A stretch of DNA of 64,000 nt from Lentilactobacillus buchneri (GTDB taxonomy: Bacteria; Bacillota; Bacilli; Lactobacillales; Lactobacillaceae): contig NZ_CP073066.1 in NCBI RefSeq assembly GCF_018314255.1, forward strand, positions 124,001 to 188,000, written 5' to 3'. Positions 1 through 8,190 of this stretch are shown one piece after another. Each line of letters starts with the position of its first letter. The first letter of the stretch is position 1. Under the pieces are notes generated by a model. The model was not told where the DNA came from and searched no databases. It saw nothing but the letters and a program-made list of their open reading frames with translations. The translations under genes and the position numbers were made by a program.

Positions 1-522
1 AATTGGTAAATTGATAAAGAAAATCCAGTGCCAGCTCAAGTGATCAACAATGAAACCACCTAATAGTGGCGCGATCACAGAAGCAATTCCCCAAGCAGAC
101 GAGTTCAGGCCCAACACCTGAGCGCGCTTTTCCAGGGGATAAATATCGGCGATAATCGTATTGGAAATCGGCATGATGGAGCCGGCTCCAACCCCTTGAA
201 CCGCCCGCCAAAAGATCAAAACCACCATCGAGTGCGATAACCCGGACATCACCGACCCAAAGACAAAGATCAAAATCCCGCCAATAAACATTGGCTTTCG
301 GCCAATACTGTCGGCCAATTTACCATAGATTGGCGTCGCAATTGCATTGGTTAACAGAAAAATGGAAAAGACCCAATTCATTAGGGAAACTCCCCGCAGG
401 TCACCGACAATCGTCGGCATGGCAGTCGAAACAATTGTCCCTTCAATTGCGGCCATAAAGGTGGCCACAAAGAGGGCAATCGTTACTAAGGTTACATTAC
501 TTTTGGTTGCTGTTTTCGTCAT
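1..522 (-). CDS. MFS multidrug exporter, DHA2-like (N-terminal part, cut by window edge)
   Basis: The minus-strand frame is open from an ATG at 522 to the window edge, giving the first 174 residues of a drug:H+ antiporter of the major facilitator superfamily. I read a short polar N-terminus, then hydrophobic helices. Loop 2-3 carries the MFS signature as GKLADSIGRKP (about residues 67-77). A later helix carries RAVQGVGAGSIMP, motif C-like for antiporters. This pattern fits the 14-helix EmrB/QacA group, which pumps drugs or toxic organic ions out across the membrane. The substrate cannot be told. An AAAGAGGT ribosome-binding site lies just upstream. The gene follows the original metK terminator, so it is probably transcribed alone. 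The C-terminal half lies outside the window. Confidence 0.88.
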   Translation of the reverse strand, partial: MTKTATKSNVTLVTIALFVATFMAAIEGTIVSTAMPTIVGDLRGVSLMNWVFSIFLLTNAIATPIYGKLADSIGRKPMFIGGILIFVFGSVMSGLSHSMVVLIFWRAVQGVGAGSIMPISNTIIADIYPLEKRAQVLGLNSSAWGIASVIAPLLGGFIVDHLSWHWIFFINLPI

Positions 523-551
523 GAAATGACCTCTTTTCTTTAAAATTAAAC

Positions 552-579
552 AAAAAAATGCCCTTGAATTTTCAAGGGC
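552..579 (-). terminator. Intrinsic terminator, originally that of metK
   Basis: On the minus strand GCCCTTGA pairs with TCAAGGGC around a four-base loop, followed by seven T. Removing the insertion sequence at 601-2063 and one copy of its 8-bp target repeat places this hairpin about a dozen bases after the metK stop codon. It was therefore very probably the metK terminator and now follows the transposase gene. Confidence 0.88.
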
Positions 580-592
580 GTTTTGCTTGTCA

Positions 593-600
593 GCTGTTTA
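593..600. repeat. Target-site duplication, left copy
   Basis: The 8 bases GCTGTTTA directly outside the left end of the insertion sequence are repeated exactly at 2064-2071. ISL3-family elements are known to make 8-bp duplications. Confidence 0.95.
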
Positions 601-637
601 GGTTCTTCGTCAACTGTTGTTGGTGAACAAAATATTG

Positions 638-671
638 GAGTTCTAATCACTTGGTGATTAGAGCTCTTTTT
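638..671 (+). terminator. Inward-facing hairpin at IS left end
   Basis: Read on the plus strand, GAGTTCTAATCAC pairs with GTGATTAGAGCTC around TTG, with one G-U pair, and is followed by TTTTT. It overlaps the transposase stop codon. It would block plus-strand (antisense) transcription entering the element from the left. Confidence 0.7.
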
Positions 672-1918
672 GTATGAACTCGAAAAGCGAACAGCACTCT
701 TAGCCGGAATCTGAAGAAGTTTCGGTAACCAAATCCAGTGCGTTTAATGACTTTAATCTTGTTGTTTGAACCTTCTAAGGGCCCGTTGGTGTAATGGTGA
801 GTAAAGGTATTGCCAATTTCATCATGATGAGTCGCTAGGGTCTGGAGGGTTGCCAACATCTCTTCCGAGCAGCCCTCTAAGTGATGGAATACTTGATTAT
901 AGTTGGGCCAATCACGGTTTTTGATGGTTTCACGTAACCGATTCATCACGTTGTAAGTTTGCTTGAGCTCGGGATCAATGTCCAATAAAGCATCAACCAC
1001 ATCAGTGGCAGTCGCTGGATAAGGGAAGTTTGTCCACTTACGGAAAGCTTCGTAGTTGAGGTGATTTTCCGGCGTTAATAATAGTTTCCAATAGCGTTTT
1101 AGGGCGTGATACTCGCGTGAGGAAGTCGCCAGGGTTTTCATGAGGCGCACCCGCGTCTTATTAAAAGCTCGATTTAAAGCGTTAACCAAGTGGAACGGAT
1201 CGATGACAACGATGGCGTTCGGAAAGATCTGCCCCACCAATTTGGGATAGGTATAGTTCATATCGGTGACGATAATTTTCACATTTTCTCGCGCAGCCTG
1301 GTCGTAATGCTGGAAATACTTTTGAAGCTGATAGATGGTCCTAAAGGGTAACAGGTCGATCAATTCGTGGGTTTCCGCATCCATAAATTCAAAGCTCATC
1401 GCGTCGGTGGCGCTCTTAGTGCTTTTAACTTCGTCCATGAGGAGAACTTTTGGTAAATAGTGCCAGTTGGTTTGAAAGTCCCGTTCAGCGCGCAAGAGCT
1501 GCCGACCAACGAATGAATCCGAAGTGGATAACTCATCGGCAATGTGTTTGAGCGAAACCGGTTCGGTCAGTTTTTCTAAGCATTGTTTGCGGGTCGTATT
1601 TGAAATCGTGCAGTGTTTCGGCACCGCATTCGTCTGCGCCAGGAAATTGGTATGACAAGCCTTACAGTGAAAGTTTCGCCGATTGAGACACAGGATAACG
1701 GTGCTGCCCAATGTTTTTGCGAATCTAATGGTGGTCTTCCGCCAACCATAGCCAATAATTTGGTGATCATTGATAATCCCACAATTGCGGCATGCCTTGG
1801 GGGTGTAGTTTAGGGACCCCACCAATCGAATCACTCCATCATCACCCACTTGTCCTTCCTCAATTATTAAGTGTTCATCATCTATTCCTAACAACATTTT
1901 CGTAGTATCATTTGACAT
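647..1918 (-). CDS. tnp: ISL3-family transposase
   Basis: This 423-residue protein cuts and joins DNA to move the insertion sequence. The N-terminal zinc-finger region has CxxC pairs at C43/C46 and C85/C88. The DDE catalytic domain shows D162 (LLMDE), D219 (IVTDM) and D240 (VVIDPFH), and the final glutamate at E382 in GPLEGSNNKIK, the typical ISL3 C-terminal motif. A GAAAGGAAA ribosome-binding site precedes the ATG. Full length with no frameshift, so probably functional. It is the only gene in the element and is read in the same direction as metK. The hairpin at 2004-2052 should keep metK transcripts out of it, which would hold its expression low. Confidence 0.96.
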   Translation of the reverse strand: MSNDTTKMLLGIDDEHLIIEEGQVGDDGVIRLVGSLNYTPKACRNCGIINDHQIIGYGWRKTTIRFAKTLGSTVILCLNRRNFHCKACHTNFLAQTNAVPKHCTISNTTRKQCLEKLTEPVSLKHIADELSTSDSFVGRQLLRAERDFQTNWHYLPKVLLMDEVKSTKSATDAMSFEFMDAETHELIDLLPFRTIYQLQKYFQHYDQAARENVKIIVTDMNYTYPKLVGQIFPNAIVVIDPFHLVNALNRAFNKTRVRLMKTLATSSREYHALKRYWKLLLTPENHLNYEAFRKWTNFPYPATATDVVDALLDIDPELKQTYNVMNRLRETIKNRDWPNYNQVFHHLEGCSEEMLATLQTLATHHDEIGNTFTHHYTNGPLEGSNNKIKVIKRTGFGYRNFFRFRLRVLFAFRVHTKRALITK

Positions 1919-2003
1919 AGGGCATTTCCTTTCTTGACTTAATTCTGTGGTGGGAGCAAGTTAACGGACGGGAGATGTCCGCTTTTTTATTCTAATGATA
2001 AAC

Positions 2004-2052
2004 AAAAAATCTGTCATCAGTAATAGATAAAAATCTATTACCAACAACAGAT
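2004..2052 (-). terminator. Terminator inside the IS right end, facing metK transcription
   Basis: On the minus strand an outer stem (ATCTGT with ACAGAT) and an inner stem (GTAATAGAT with ATCTATTAC, T4 loop) flank small internal loops, followed by six T. The outer stem overlaps the terminal inverted repeat. It lies within 70 bases of the metK stop, so it can stop metK transcripts in place of the displaced terminator and shield the transposase from read-through. Confidence 0.72.
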
Positions 2053-2063
2053 ATTGTAGAACC

Positions 2064-2071
2064 GCTGTTTA
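2064..2071. repeat. Target-site duplication, right copy
   Basis: GCTGTTTA, identical to 593-600. Its last three bases are the complement of the metK TAA stop codon, so insertion kept the metK reading frame intact. Confidence 0.95.
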
Positions 2072-3259
2072 TAACTTGAAATAGTCTTTTAACGCATCAA
2101 CCTTATCGGTATGCTCCCATGGAAGATCAATATCGGTTCTTCCAAAGTGACCATACGCTGCGGTCTGTTCATAAATTGGTCGTTTTAAGTCCAGCATTTT
2201 GATAATTCCTGCCGGGCGAAGATCAAATAATGCTCGCGTGGCATCAATCAATTGATCTTCAGGCACTTTACCGGTACCAAATGTATTAATGTCGATTGAA
2301 ACGGGCTTGGCAACCCCGATGGCATATGCCAACTGGATTTCAGCTTCGCTTGCCAAACCGGCGGCAACAATGTTCTTAGCAATGTATCGCGCCGCATAAC
2401 TCGCCGAACGGTCAACTTTGGTAGCATCCTTTCCTGAAAAGGCACCGCCACCATGGTGGGCGTAACCACCATAGGTATCAACGATAATCTTACGTCCGGT
2501 TAACCCGGCATCCCCTTGAGGACCACCAATGACAAACCGGCCGGTTGGATTAACCAGATAACGGGTCTTGTCGTCAAGATACTTGGCAGGAATCACCTGT
2601 TTGATGATTTGGTTGATCACATCGGTCCGAACTTGATCCAATCGGACACCATCGTCATGCTGAGTGCTTAAGACGACCGTGTCAACTCGGACCGGCTTGG
2701 CGTTGTCATCATACTCAACGGTGACTTCAGCCTTGGCATCCGGTCCCAGATAACCAATCTCGCCACTCTTACGCAAGTCTGCCTGCTTTCTCATCAGCTT
2801 GTGGGCTAATGAAATCGGCAACGGCATTAACTCGGGTGTCTCATCAATGGCATAGCCAAACATGAGGCCTTGGTCACCGGCACCGATTTGATCCAACGGG
2901 TCGGTATTGCCTTCACGTTGCTCCAAAGCGTCATCAACACCTAAGGCAATATCAGGTGATTGACCATCAAGGGCAACGATAACACCACATGAATCACCAT
3001 CAAAGCCGTAACGGCCATCGGCATAGCCGATTCGCTTAATCGTGTTGCGAACGACTTTTTGAATATCCACATAAGCAGTCGTGGAAATTTCACCGAAAAC
3101 AAACACCAGTCCGGTGGTGACTGAGGTTTCGCATGCTACCCGAGCATCCGGGTCTTTTGCTAACAAGGCATCCAGAATTGCATCACTAATCTGATCCGCA
3201 ATTTTATCCGGATGGCCTTCTGAAACTGATTCCGAAGTAAATAAATGTTTTTCGCGCAT
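2069..3259 (-). CDS. metK: S-adenosylmethionine synthetase
   Basis: MetK joins methionine and ATP to make S-adenosylmethionine, the methyl donor of the cell; it works as a cytoplasmic tetramer. The 396 residues are the usual length. The start [19 protein letters not shown] is the family N-terminus, with the ATP-binding histidine in GHPDK. GAGDQG(L)MFGYA and [16 protein letters not shown], the family's signature hexapeptide and phosphate-binding loop, are both present. The ATG lies eight bases after GGGGG, which is part of the SMK-box riboswitch, so translation is controlled by SAM. The gene stands alone. An insertion sequence begins directly behind its stop codon and has separated it from its old terminator. 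Confidence 0.98.
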   Translation of the reverse strand: MREKHLFTSESVSEGHPDKIADQISDAILDALLAKDPDARVACETSVTTGLVFVFGEISTTAYVDIQKVVRNTIKRIGYADGRYGFDGDSCGVIVALDGQSPDIALGVDDALEQREGNTDPLDQIGAGDQGLMFGYAIDETPELMPLPISLAHKLMRKQADLRKSGEIGYLGPDAKAEVTVEYDDNAKPVRVDTVVLSTQHDDGVRLDQVRTDVINQIIKQVIPAKYLDDKTRYLVNPTGRFVIGGPQGDAGLTGRKIIVDTYGGYAHHGGGAFSGKDATKVDRSASYAARYIAKNIVAAGLASEAEIQLAYAIGVAKPVSIDINTFGTGKVPEDQLIDATRALFDLRPAGIIKMLDLKRPIYEQTAAYGHFGRTDIDLPWEHTDKVDALKDYFKL

Positions 3260-3265
3260 TCTATT

Positions 3266-3329
3266 TTCCCCCTATTATTTTTTAAGGTTACAAGGCTTCT
3301 TCACGCATCACGTGAATCCTATCGGGAAC
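3266..3329 (-). promoter_or_regulatory. SMK-box (SAM-III) riboswitch of metK
   Basis: The metK leader contains GTTCCCGATAGGAT, a short variable hairpin arm, then GCCTTGTAACC and finally AGGGGGAA, the Shine-Dalgarno site. These are the conserved blocks of the SMK box in their usual order. In the known mechanism SAM binds the junction and stabilises pairing of the Shine-Dalgarno bases with the upstream TTCCC, shutting off translation. Here GGGGGAA can pair with TTCCC at 3323-3328. Feedback control of metK by SAM is therefore strongly predicted. Confidence 0.93.
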
Positions 3330-3342
3330 TCATAACTCTACA

Positions 3343-3370
3343 ATCTTATCATATTTGATTTGCTTTTCAA
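3343..3370 (-). promoter_or_regulatory. Probable metK promoter
   Basis: On the minus strand TTGAAA (-35) and TAAGAT (-10) are 16 bases apart, placing the start of the transcript just before the SMK box. Confidence 0.6.
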
Positions 3371-3462
3371 GCCTTATTTTCAGCTGTCCATTGACCATCT
3401 GACAGAAAACCAGTAGGATTATTTTTATAATTAGCTATTAAAAATGTGAGGAAGTTGAGGAT

Positions 3463-4167
3463 TTGTTAAAATTTGACCGCTCCATTTTAATTCAATCAGG
3501 ACTGCGCGCCGTCAGCATGGTCTTTATCTGGATGCTATTTGCCAATATCTCGTTAAAGGGATTTTTCGTCAATCCGCGTCTTCTGCATCTCTTGGTGATC
3601 GGGTTCGTGTTTGCCGTTTTATTGACCGTTGTTAGCCGACCACGCAAAAATGCCGTCATGATCATCTTAACCGATATTTTGCTGGGTATCTTATTGGCGT
3701 CGCTGTACCTCGATACGCCAAGCATTAACGTCTGGCTGATTCTGATCGGCTTTTTGCTCGCCAACCTGCTGTTAGTCTCTAATTTAATCGATGAACCTCA
3801 CTGTCGTTGGATTATTTATGGGTTCATTTCCGGAACCGGAATTGTCTTGTTGTTCACAACGACCTACCATCACTATTTTTCGCTGGTCTCACTGATGTAT
3901 ATCACCCTGATGATTTTCGCGAATATTTTCTTTTCCTACTACGCCTTTATGAAGCAAAACAATCAGCTGTCCATAATGATCGTGTCGGTGCTGATTTTAA
4001 TGTTGTGTCTCACACTCAACATCTCATTTGTTAAAATCATTCTTATCGCTGGCATTCTGGCATTCTACGCTTATTTTGAATCCCGGGTTAATTTCCGTAA
4101 TTTTGAAAAACGGGCCAATGTTTCGACGGTTTCCTTCCTGTTGTTTTCAATGCTGGTCTGTTTTTAA
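3463..4167 (+). CDS. Unrecognised multi-pass membrane protein
   Basis: I do not recognise this 234-residue protein. It is strongly hydrophobic, with about seven or eight predicted membrane helices separated by short loops. Examples are residues 14-33, 40-60, 64-82, 88-104, 112-130, 135-155 and 165-200. Few conserved polar residues stand out; a basic stretch (SRPRKN, about residue 59) lies in a loop. The start is a TTG, with GAGGAAGTTGAGG just upstream; the nearby ATG at 3444 meets a stop at once. It is divergent from metK and followed after 127 bases by another unknown gene on the same strand. A transport or membrane-anchor role is possible but cannot be supported. Confidence 0.75.
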   Translation: MLKFDRSILIQSGLRAVSMVFIWMLFANISLKGFFVNPRLLHLLVIGFVFAVLLTVVSRPRKNAVMIILTDILLGILLASLYLDTPSINVWLILIGFLLANLLLVSNLIDEPHCRWIIYGFISGTGIVLLFTTTYHHYFSLVSLMYITLMIFANIFFSYYAFMKQNNQLSIMIVSVLILMLCLTLNISFVKIILIAGILAFYAYFESRVNFRNFEKRANVSTVSFLLFSMLVCF

Positions 4168-4294
4168 GGTTCATTTATTATAATTTTGTTAATATGGTTA
4201 ATTTTAAGAAAAGAATCACCAACTTTGTCACCCACCTTCATTCAATCGTGTAGTATGGCGTTGATTGATAAATTCGACAAGGACGGTGACAAGC

Positions 4295-4648
4295 GTGAAC
4301 ATTAAAGTAGTTGGTGATATCCGAGTAGGCAAAATACAACCCTCATTAACTGGGAATCCCATTGTTGACGATGTCCTCATTCAACATTTTTGTGATCGAC
4401 TCAAAGAAAAATTAAATTCACTGCAACCATCCGTTGATATTATTCCCGACCATTTCTTCGATGCTACCAAGCCATGTGCCGACATCATTTTGATGGACAG
4501 GCGCATCATCGATGATCTCCCCGACGAACTGCTGATGAACTTTAAAATAATCGACATTGACCATAATGATATTTTACGAGGTAACATTACTGAGGCTGTG
4601 AACGCACTCAAACGATATGATTCCGGCAAGCACGTTTTTGCGATGTAG
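4295..4648 (+). CDS. Unrecognised small soluble protein
   Basis: The 117-residue protein is acidic, has no membrane segment or signal peptide, and looks like an alternating alpha/beta fold (VNIKVVGDIRVG, ADIILMDRRI, FKIIDIDHNDI). I chose the GTG at 4295 because AAGGACGG lies eight bases upstream; the in-frame TTG at 4265 has no ribosome-binding site. The fold pattern recalls small phosphotransfer or receiver-like proteins, but no diagnostic phosphorylated cysteine or aspartate motif is visible, so no function is assigned. A bidirectional terminator follows it. Confidence 0.7.
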   Translation: MNIKVVGDIRVGKIQPSLTGNPIVDDVLIQHFCDRLKEKLNSLQPSVDIIPDHFFDATKPCADIILMDRRIIDDLPDELLMNFKIIDIDHNDILRGNITEAVNALKRYDSGKHVFAM

Positions 4649-4685
4649 TCGTGAAACTTACCCGTCGGTATTTGCAAATTGCATC

Positions 4686-4726
4686 ATACAAAAAGCCCGT
4701 CATCTTGAATGACGAGCTTTTTGTAT
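4686..4726. terminator. Bidirectional terminator
   Basis: A hairpin of AAAAAGCYCGTCAT with ATGACGAGCTTTTT around a short loop lies between the unknown plus-strand gene and the convergent CorA-type gene. A and T runs on both sides allow use in both directions. Confidence 0.9.
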
Positions 4727-4761
4727 ACCGAAAAATCCACGAAGCGGCTTTCAGCTATGTT

Positions 4762-5673
4762 CTATTTCTTGAAGCGGCGATCCTTCTTAATATACACAAT
4801 CATCAATAAGACCATTACCATCGTTAAAACGACTGTATAGAACCAAGCTTCCCCACGACCTGCAAATGGTAGTTTAACGTTCATCCCATAAAACCCGGAA
4901 ACAATCGGCGGAATGGCTAGAATCAGTGACCAAATCGTCAGAAACTGCATCGTTTGGTTCAATTTATTATTCAAAATATTCCCAAATGCCGACTCGGTTT
5001 CCCGAACCACGTCGCCGACCACATCAAACATGGTTTGACACTGTTTGTATTCAATTAACAGGTCACCAATGGATTCATTGGTTTTGCTGGCAAGTTCGGG
5101 GGACATCTTCAAGTTATCCTTGATGGTGGCTTGTAACTCCTGCAGGGCGATCAAGTTGCCTGCCGTGGCCGAGCGCAGATAGACCAGACTGGTCTTTAGT
5201 GCTGCCAATTCATCCAAACTGTGGTTGCTGATTGCCCGGTTGTGCATCCCTTCCAACTTCTCGGCTTTCTGACTGATCTCGTCCAATTTGTCAAAGAACG
5301 GCGAAATCAATGCAAACAGGATTGCCAAAATGTGCTCGGCAACACTGTCATATGCCAACTTGGAATGGTCTGAAACCAGCTTAGCCTGCTCTTGGGCGTG
5401 ACACACCGTAATCAGCAGGGAATTACTGAATCCCAGAAAAATCGGCGATGTGAGCATTCGGCTTTGCTTAGGATCCGCAATTGCCCTGACCACCAGTGCA
5501 CTAAACCCTGACAGATCATCAAAAGTGGCCCGTGGCTGCTCATGACGATCCAGCATATAGCCTTTGAACTTGGCTGGTGCCCGATAGTCAATCGTAATGT
5601 CATTTAATTCGTCTTCAGTTGGTGAAATTGCCTCGACCCAGGTGTAAGTGTCAAACTTATGAATTTTAATCAT
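4762..5673 (-). CDS. CorA-family divalent cation (Mg2+/Co2+-type) transporter
   Basis: The 303-residue protein has a soluble N-terminal part of about 240 residues with long helices (coiled regions near 120-230). Two membrane helices close the C-terminus. The family's pore motif YGMN is present at residues 262-265 (FYGMNVKLPF). CorA proteins form pentamers that let Mg2+ enter the cell down the membrane potential. The basic tail YIKKDRRFKK is typical of the family. It is a single gene, convergent with the unknown gene to its left and downstream of the amino-acid permease. The exact metal cannot be told from sequence. Confidence 0.92.
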   Translation of the reverse strand: MIKIHKFDTYTWVEAISPTEDELNDITIDYRAPAKFKGYMLDRHEQPRATFDDLSGFSALVVRAIADPKQSRMLTSPIFLGFSNSLLITVCHAQEQAKLVSDHSKLAYDSVAEHILAILFALISPFFDKLDEISQKAEKLEGMHNRAISNHSLDELAALKTSLVYLRSATAGNLIALQELQATIKDNLKMSPELASKTNESIGDLLIEYKQCQTMFDVVGDVVRETESAFGNILNNKLNQTMQFLTIWSLILAIPPIVSGFYGMNVKLPFAGRGEAWFYTVVLTMVMVLLMIVYIKKDRRFKK

Positions 5674-5747
5674 GGAATTGCCTCTTCAATCGTCATTTTA
5701 TGAATAACTAAAGTCTAATTTTTTCCGAAAGCAATTTCAATCCCCAA

Positions 5748-7109
5748 CTACCTGCCGCCATGACGCCGTTGGATCACCTGGTAAATTACCAGCATCGAGC
5801 CAATTGAAATCAAGGAAATGACCATCGCCACCCGCGTTGAGCTGTTCACCAATAGGAATCCAAGAATGAAGACAAAGAATGCCAGTGTCAAATAATCACT
5901 CAACGGATACCCAGGCATTTTAAAGACCTCACTGCCCTTCGGATGAGCTCGGCGATATTTAATGTGGACAATGATTAAAACCACCCACACCACGACAAAG
6001 TTAATGGTTGAAACACTTGAAACCAGGTTGAAGACCCCTGCTGGAATAAAGTAGTTCAAAACAACGATGATTAACAGAAAGGCGGTTGAGAAGTTCAGGG
6101 CAATGTTTGGAACGCCGTTGCGCCCCAATTTGGTTAAAAATGACGAAGCATTCCCACCCATACTCAACGCGTACATCGTCCGGCTGGTACTGAATAAACA
6201 ACTGTTAGTGGCGGAGACTGCGGCAGTCAAAACAACAAAATTCAAAATCCCGGCAGCCCCCACAATTCCCACTCCCGAGAACACCTGAACGAATGGGCTG
6301 GCGGTCGTGGTGATTTTATTCCAAGGGTAAACACTCATGACCGCAATCATCGAGCCAATATAAAATAAACCAATTCTAATTGGTAAGCTGTTAATCGCCT
6401 TTGGCAGATTGGCTTTGGGATCGTCAGTTTCGCCGGCCGTCAACCCAACCATTTCAATGCCGACAAAGGCAAACACCACCATTTGAAATGACATCAAGAA
6501 CCCGTGGGCGCCAGTTGGGAAAAAGCCGCCATGGCTGACCAGCTGGCTGAACGAAGCCGTCGAGCCGTCAACATTTACATGGAACACGGCGAGTCCTACT
6601 CCGACCACGACTAGGAGAATAATTGCCACGACTTTAATCATCGAAAACCAGGATTCCATCTCACCAAACAATCCGACATTGACCAGATTGGCGGCGAACA
6701 GACATAAGAGAATAATCAGCGGTGGAATCCATTGGGGAACTCCGGGAAACCAAAACTTGATATAAATTCCGGTGGCAGTCAAATCGGCCATTGCCAAACT
6801 AATCCAGCAGAACCAGTAAGTCCAGCCGGTCACAAACTCCCAGCGGTCACCCAAATACATTTTTACAAAATCAAGAAATGAATGTTTGCTGGTATCTGAC
6901 AGCAGCAATTCACCAATCCCCCGCATCAGCAGGAAACAAAAGATCCCGACAATCAAGTAGGATAAAATGATTGATGGCCCTGAAGTGTGAATGGCCGAAC
7001 CGGACCCCAAGAACAGCCCGGTTCCAATTGCCCCGCCAATCGCAATCATCTGAATGTGTCGGCTTTTTAGTGAACGCGATAGTGAATTTGTTTGATCCTT
7101 CGTTTCCAT
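5748..7109 (-). CDS. Amino-acid permease, APC superfamily (AAT-type), T-box controlled
   Basis: This 453-residue cation-coupled transporter has 12 expected membrane helices. Helix 1 carries IAIGGAIGTGLFLGSG, the substrate-binding unwound helix of AAT permeases such as LysP, CycA and AroP. Loop motifs GELLLSDTSKHSF and GFVTGW-like FVTGWTYWF agree. I placed the start at the ATG at 7109 because GGAGG lies six bases upstream; an in-frame ATG eight codons earlier lies before this site. Expression is governed by the T-box leader directly upstream, so the permease responds to an uncharged tRNA. Its amino acid should match that tRNA; the T-box discriminator base suggests glycine, threonine or cysteine rather than most others. 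Confidence 0.93.
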   Translation of the reverse strand: METKDQTNSLSRSLKSRHIQMIAIGGAIGTGLFLGSGSAIHTSGPSIILSYLIVGIFCFLLMRGIGELLLSDTSKHSFLDFVKMYLGDRWEFVTGWTYWFCWISLAMADLTATGIYIKFWFPGVPQWIPPLIILLCLFAANLVNVGLFGEMESWFSMIKVVAIILLVVVGVGLAVFHVNVDGSTASFSQLVSHGGFFPTGAHGFLMSFQMVVFAFVGIEMVGLTAGETDDPKANLPKAINSLPIRIGLFYIGSMIAVMSVYPWNKITTTASPFVQVFSGVGIVGAAGILNFVVLTAAVSATNSCLFSTSRTMYALSMGGNASSFLTKLGRNGVPNIALNFSTAFLLIIVVLNYFIPAGVFNLVSSVSTINFVVVWVVLIIVHIKYRRAHPKGSEVFKMPGYPLSDYLTLAFFVFILGFLLVNSSTRVAMVISLISIGSMLVIYQVIQRRHGGR

Positions 7110-7133
7110 AGTGTCCTCCTTAAAAATGTCCAT

Positions 7134-7306
7134 TAAAAACGCCCCCAGTACCTATTACAGTACCAGGGGCGTTCTTCAACGCGGTTCCACCCAAGTTCCA
7201 CAATACAATATGTATTGCCTCTTATTGCAGATAAGGCTGCCGCCATTAAGTATTGCCATTTTAGTTGCTGGCTTTCAGCAAATGCCAGCTCTCTGTGAAT
7301 ATTTAC
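7134..7306 (-). promoter_or_regulatory. T-box riboswitch leader of the permease
   Basis: The minus strand holds AGAGAGCTGG...TGCTGAAAGCCAGC of stem I, the T-box core GGGTGGAACCGCG at 7180-7192, and a strong terminator (AACGCCCC...GGGGGCGTT then T) at 7134-7173. Uncharged tRNA would stabilise the antiterminator and allow the permease to be made. The core reads TGGA, so the paired tRNA end should have U at position 73, as in Gram-positive tRNA-Gly and some tRNA-Thr or tRNA-Cys. Stem I looks short. GGC (Gly) and ACT (Thr) triplets are both readable in the likely specifier region, so I do not assign the codon. Confidence 0.92.
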
Positions 7307-7307
7307 C

Positions 7308-7335
7308 AGTATACGGTTCATATTTTAAATGTCAA
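7308..7335 (-). promoter_or_regulatory. Promoter of the T-box transcript
   Basis: A perfect TTGACA (-35) and TATACT (-10) are 16 bases apart on the minus strand, placing the transcript start a few bases before stem I of the T-box. Confidence 0.8.
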
Positions 7336-7482
7336 CCCCAAATCGTCAACACATGTTCACAGATGAAGAACAAAGACAAATTAAATCAGCAAATTAGTTG
7401 ATTTTTCGGCCAATATCGAGTATCTTTGAGCCAATAAAAGTTAATCAGACTTTTAATCGAGTCTTTATGGAGGGATACATTT

Positions 7483-8040
7483 ATGGAATCTCATACAGCT
7501 TTACTGATTATTGATTATACCAACGATTTTGTGGCCGATAAAGGGGCGCTGAGCTGTGGCGGCCCTGGACAGGTACTTGAACCGCATATCTTAAAATTAG
7601 CTGACGAATTTGTGGCCAATGGCGACTGGGTGATTTTACCGACCGATGTGCATACACCAAATGATCCATACCATCCTGAAACCAAGTTATTCCCACCTCA
7701 CAACGTCCGAGGTACTTGGGGCCGTGAATTTTATGGTGGCTTATCACCTTGGTTTAAAGAGCATCAAGCAGATGATAAGGTGTATATGTATGACAAAACC
7801 CGCTACAGTGCCTTTGCCGGCACCGACCTGGATATCCGGCTGCGTGAACGCCACGTTGACACCGTTCATCTAGTCGGTGTCTGCAGCGATATCTGCGTTT
7901 TACACACTGCCGTCGACGCTTATAATCTCTGCTACAACATTGTCGTTCACAAAAGCGGCGTTGCCGGATTGACCCAAGCCGGCAATGACTGGGCATTGGA
8001 TCACTTCGAACATGTTCTGGGAGCGACTGTGGAAGATTAA
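7483..8040 (+). CDS. pncA: Nicotinamidase / isochorismatase-family hydrolase
   Basis: The 185-residue cytoplasmic enzyme has the cysteine-hydrolase catalytic set: D11 (LLIIDYTNDF), K105 (YDKTRYSAF) and C138 (VCSDICV). A metal site like that of PncA is seen as D55, H57 and H64 (PTDVHTPNDPYHPE). PncA turns nicotinamide into nicotinate for NAD recycling. The metal site favours that role over other isochorismatase-like amidases, but the substrate is inferred. GGAGGG lies nine bases before the ATG. The gene stands alone between the T-box leader (divergent) and a small unknown operon. Confidence 0.85.
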   Translation: MESHTALLIIDYTNDFVADKGALSCGGPGQVLEPHILKLADEFVANGDWVILPTDVHTPNDPYHPETKLFPPHNVRGTWGREFYGGLSPWFKEHQADDKVYMYDKTRYSAFAGTDLDIRLRERHVDTVHLVGVCSDICVLHTAVDAYNLCYNIVVHKSGVAGLTQAGNDWALDHFEHVLGATVED

Positions 8041-8190
8041 TGGCGAGTTGCTTTGCAAAATTTCCCGATTTAGTGTTTAATGTTCTTCAGTAGACAAAAT
8101 ATATTTTCGATCGAAGATGGGATGAAACGATTGTTTTGTGACCATCTTCTTAGTGTTTGTGAATTTATTTTGGACTAGGGAGGAACGACA

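Larger units (their letters stand above)
601..2063 (-). mobile_element. Complete ISL3-family insertion sequence, 1463 bp
   Basis: The element is bounded by imperfect 24-bp terminal inverted repeats at 601-624 and 2040-2063. Both begin GGTTCT and share the block CTGTTGTTGGT; 19 of 24 positions agree. It carries one transposase gene on the minus strand and is flanked by identical 8-bp repeats. Both ends also hold terminator-like hairpins pointing inward (638-671 and 2004-2052), which would stop outside transcription from entering. Transposase, ends and target repeats are all intact, so the copy is probably recent and possibly active. It lies directly behind the metK stop codon. Confidence 0.96.

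Noticed and set aside
7133..7321. A 62-codon minus-strand frame before the permease
   Set aside because: It covers the T-box leader; the conserved RNA blocks explain the sequence and there is no ribosome-binding site.
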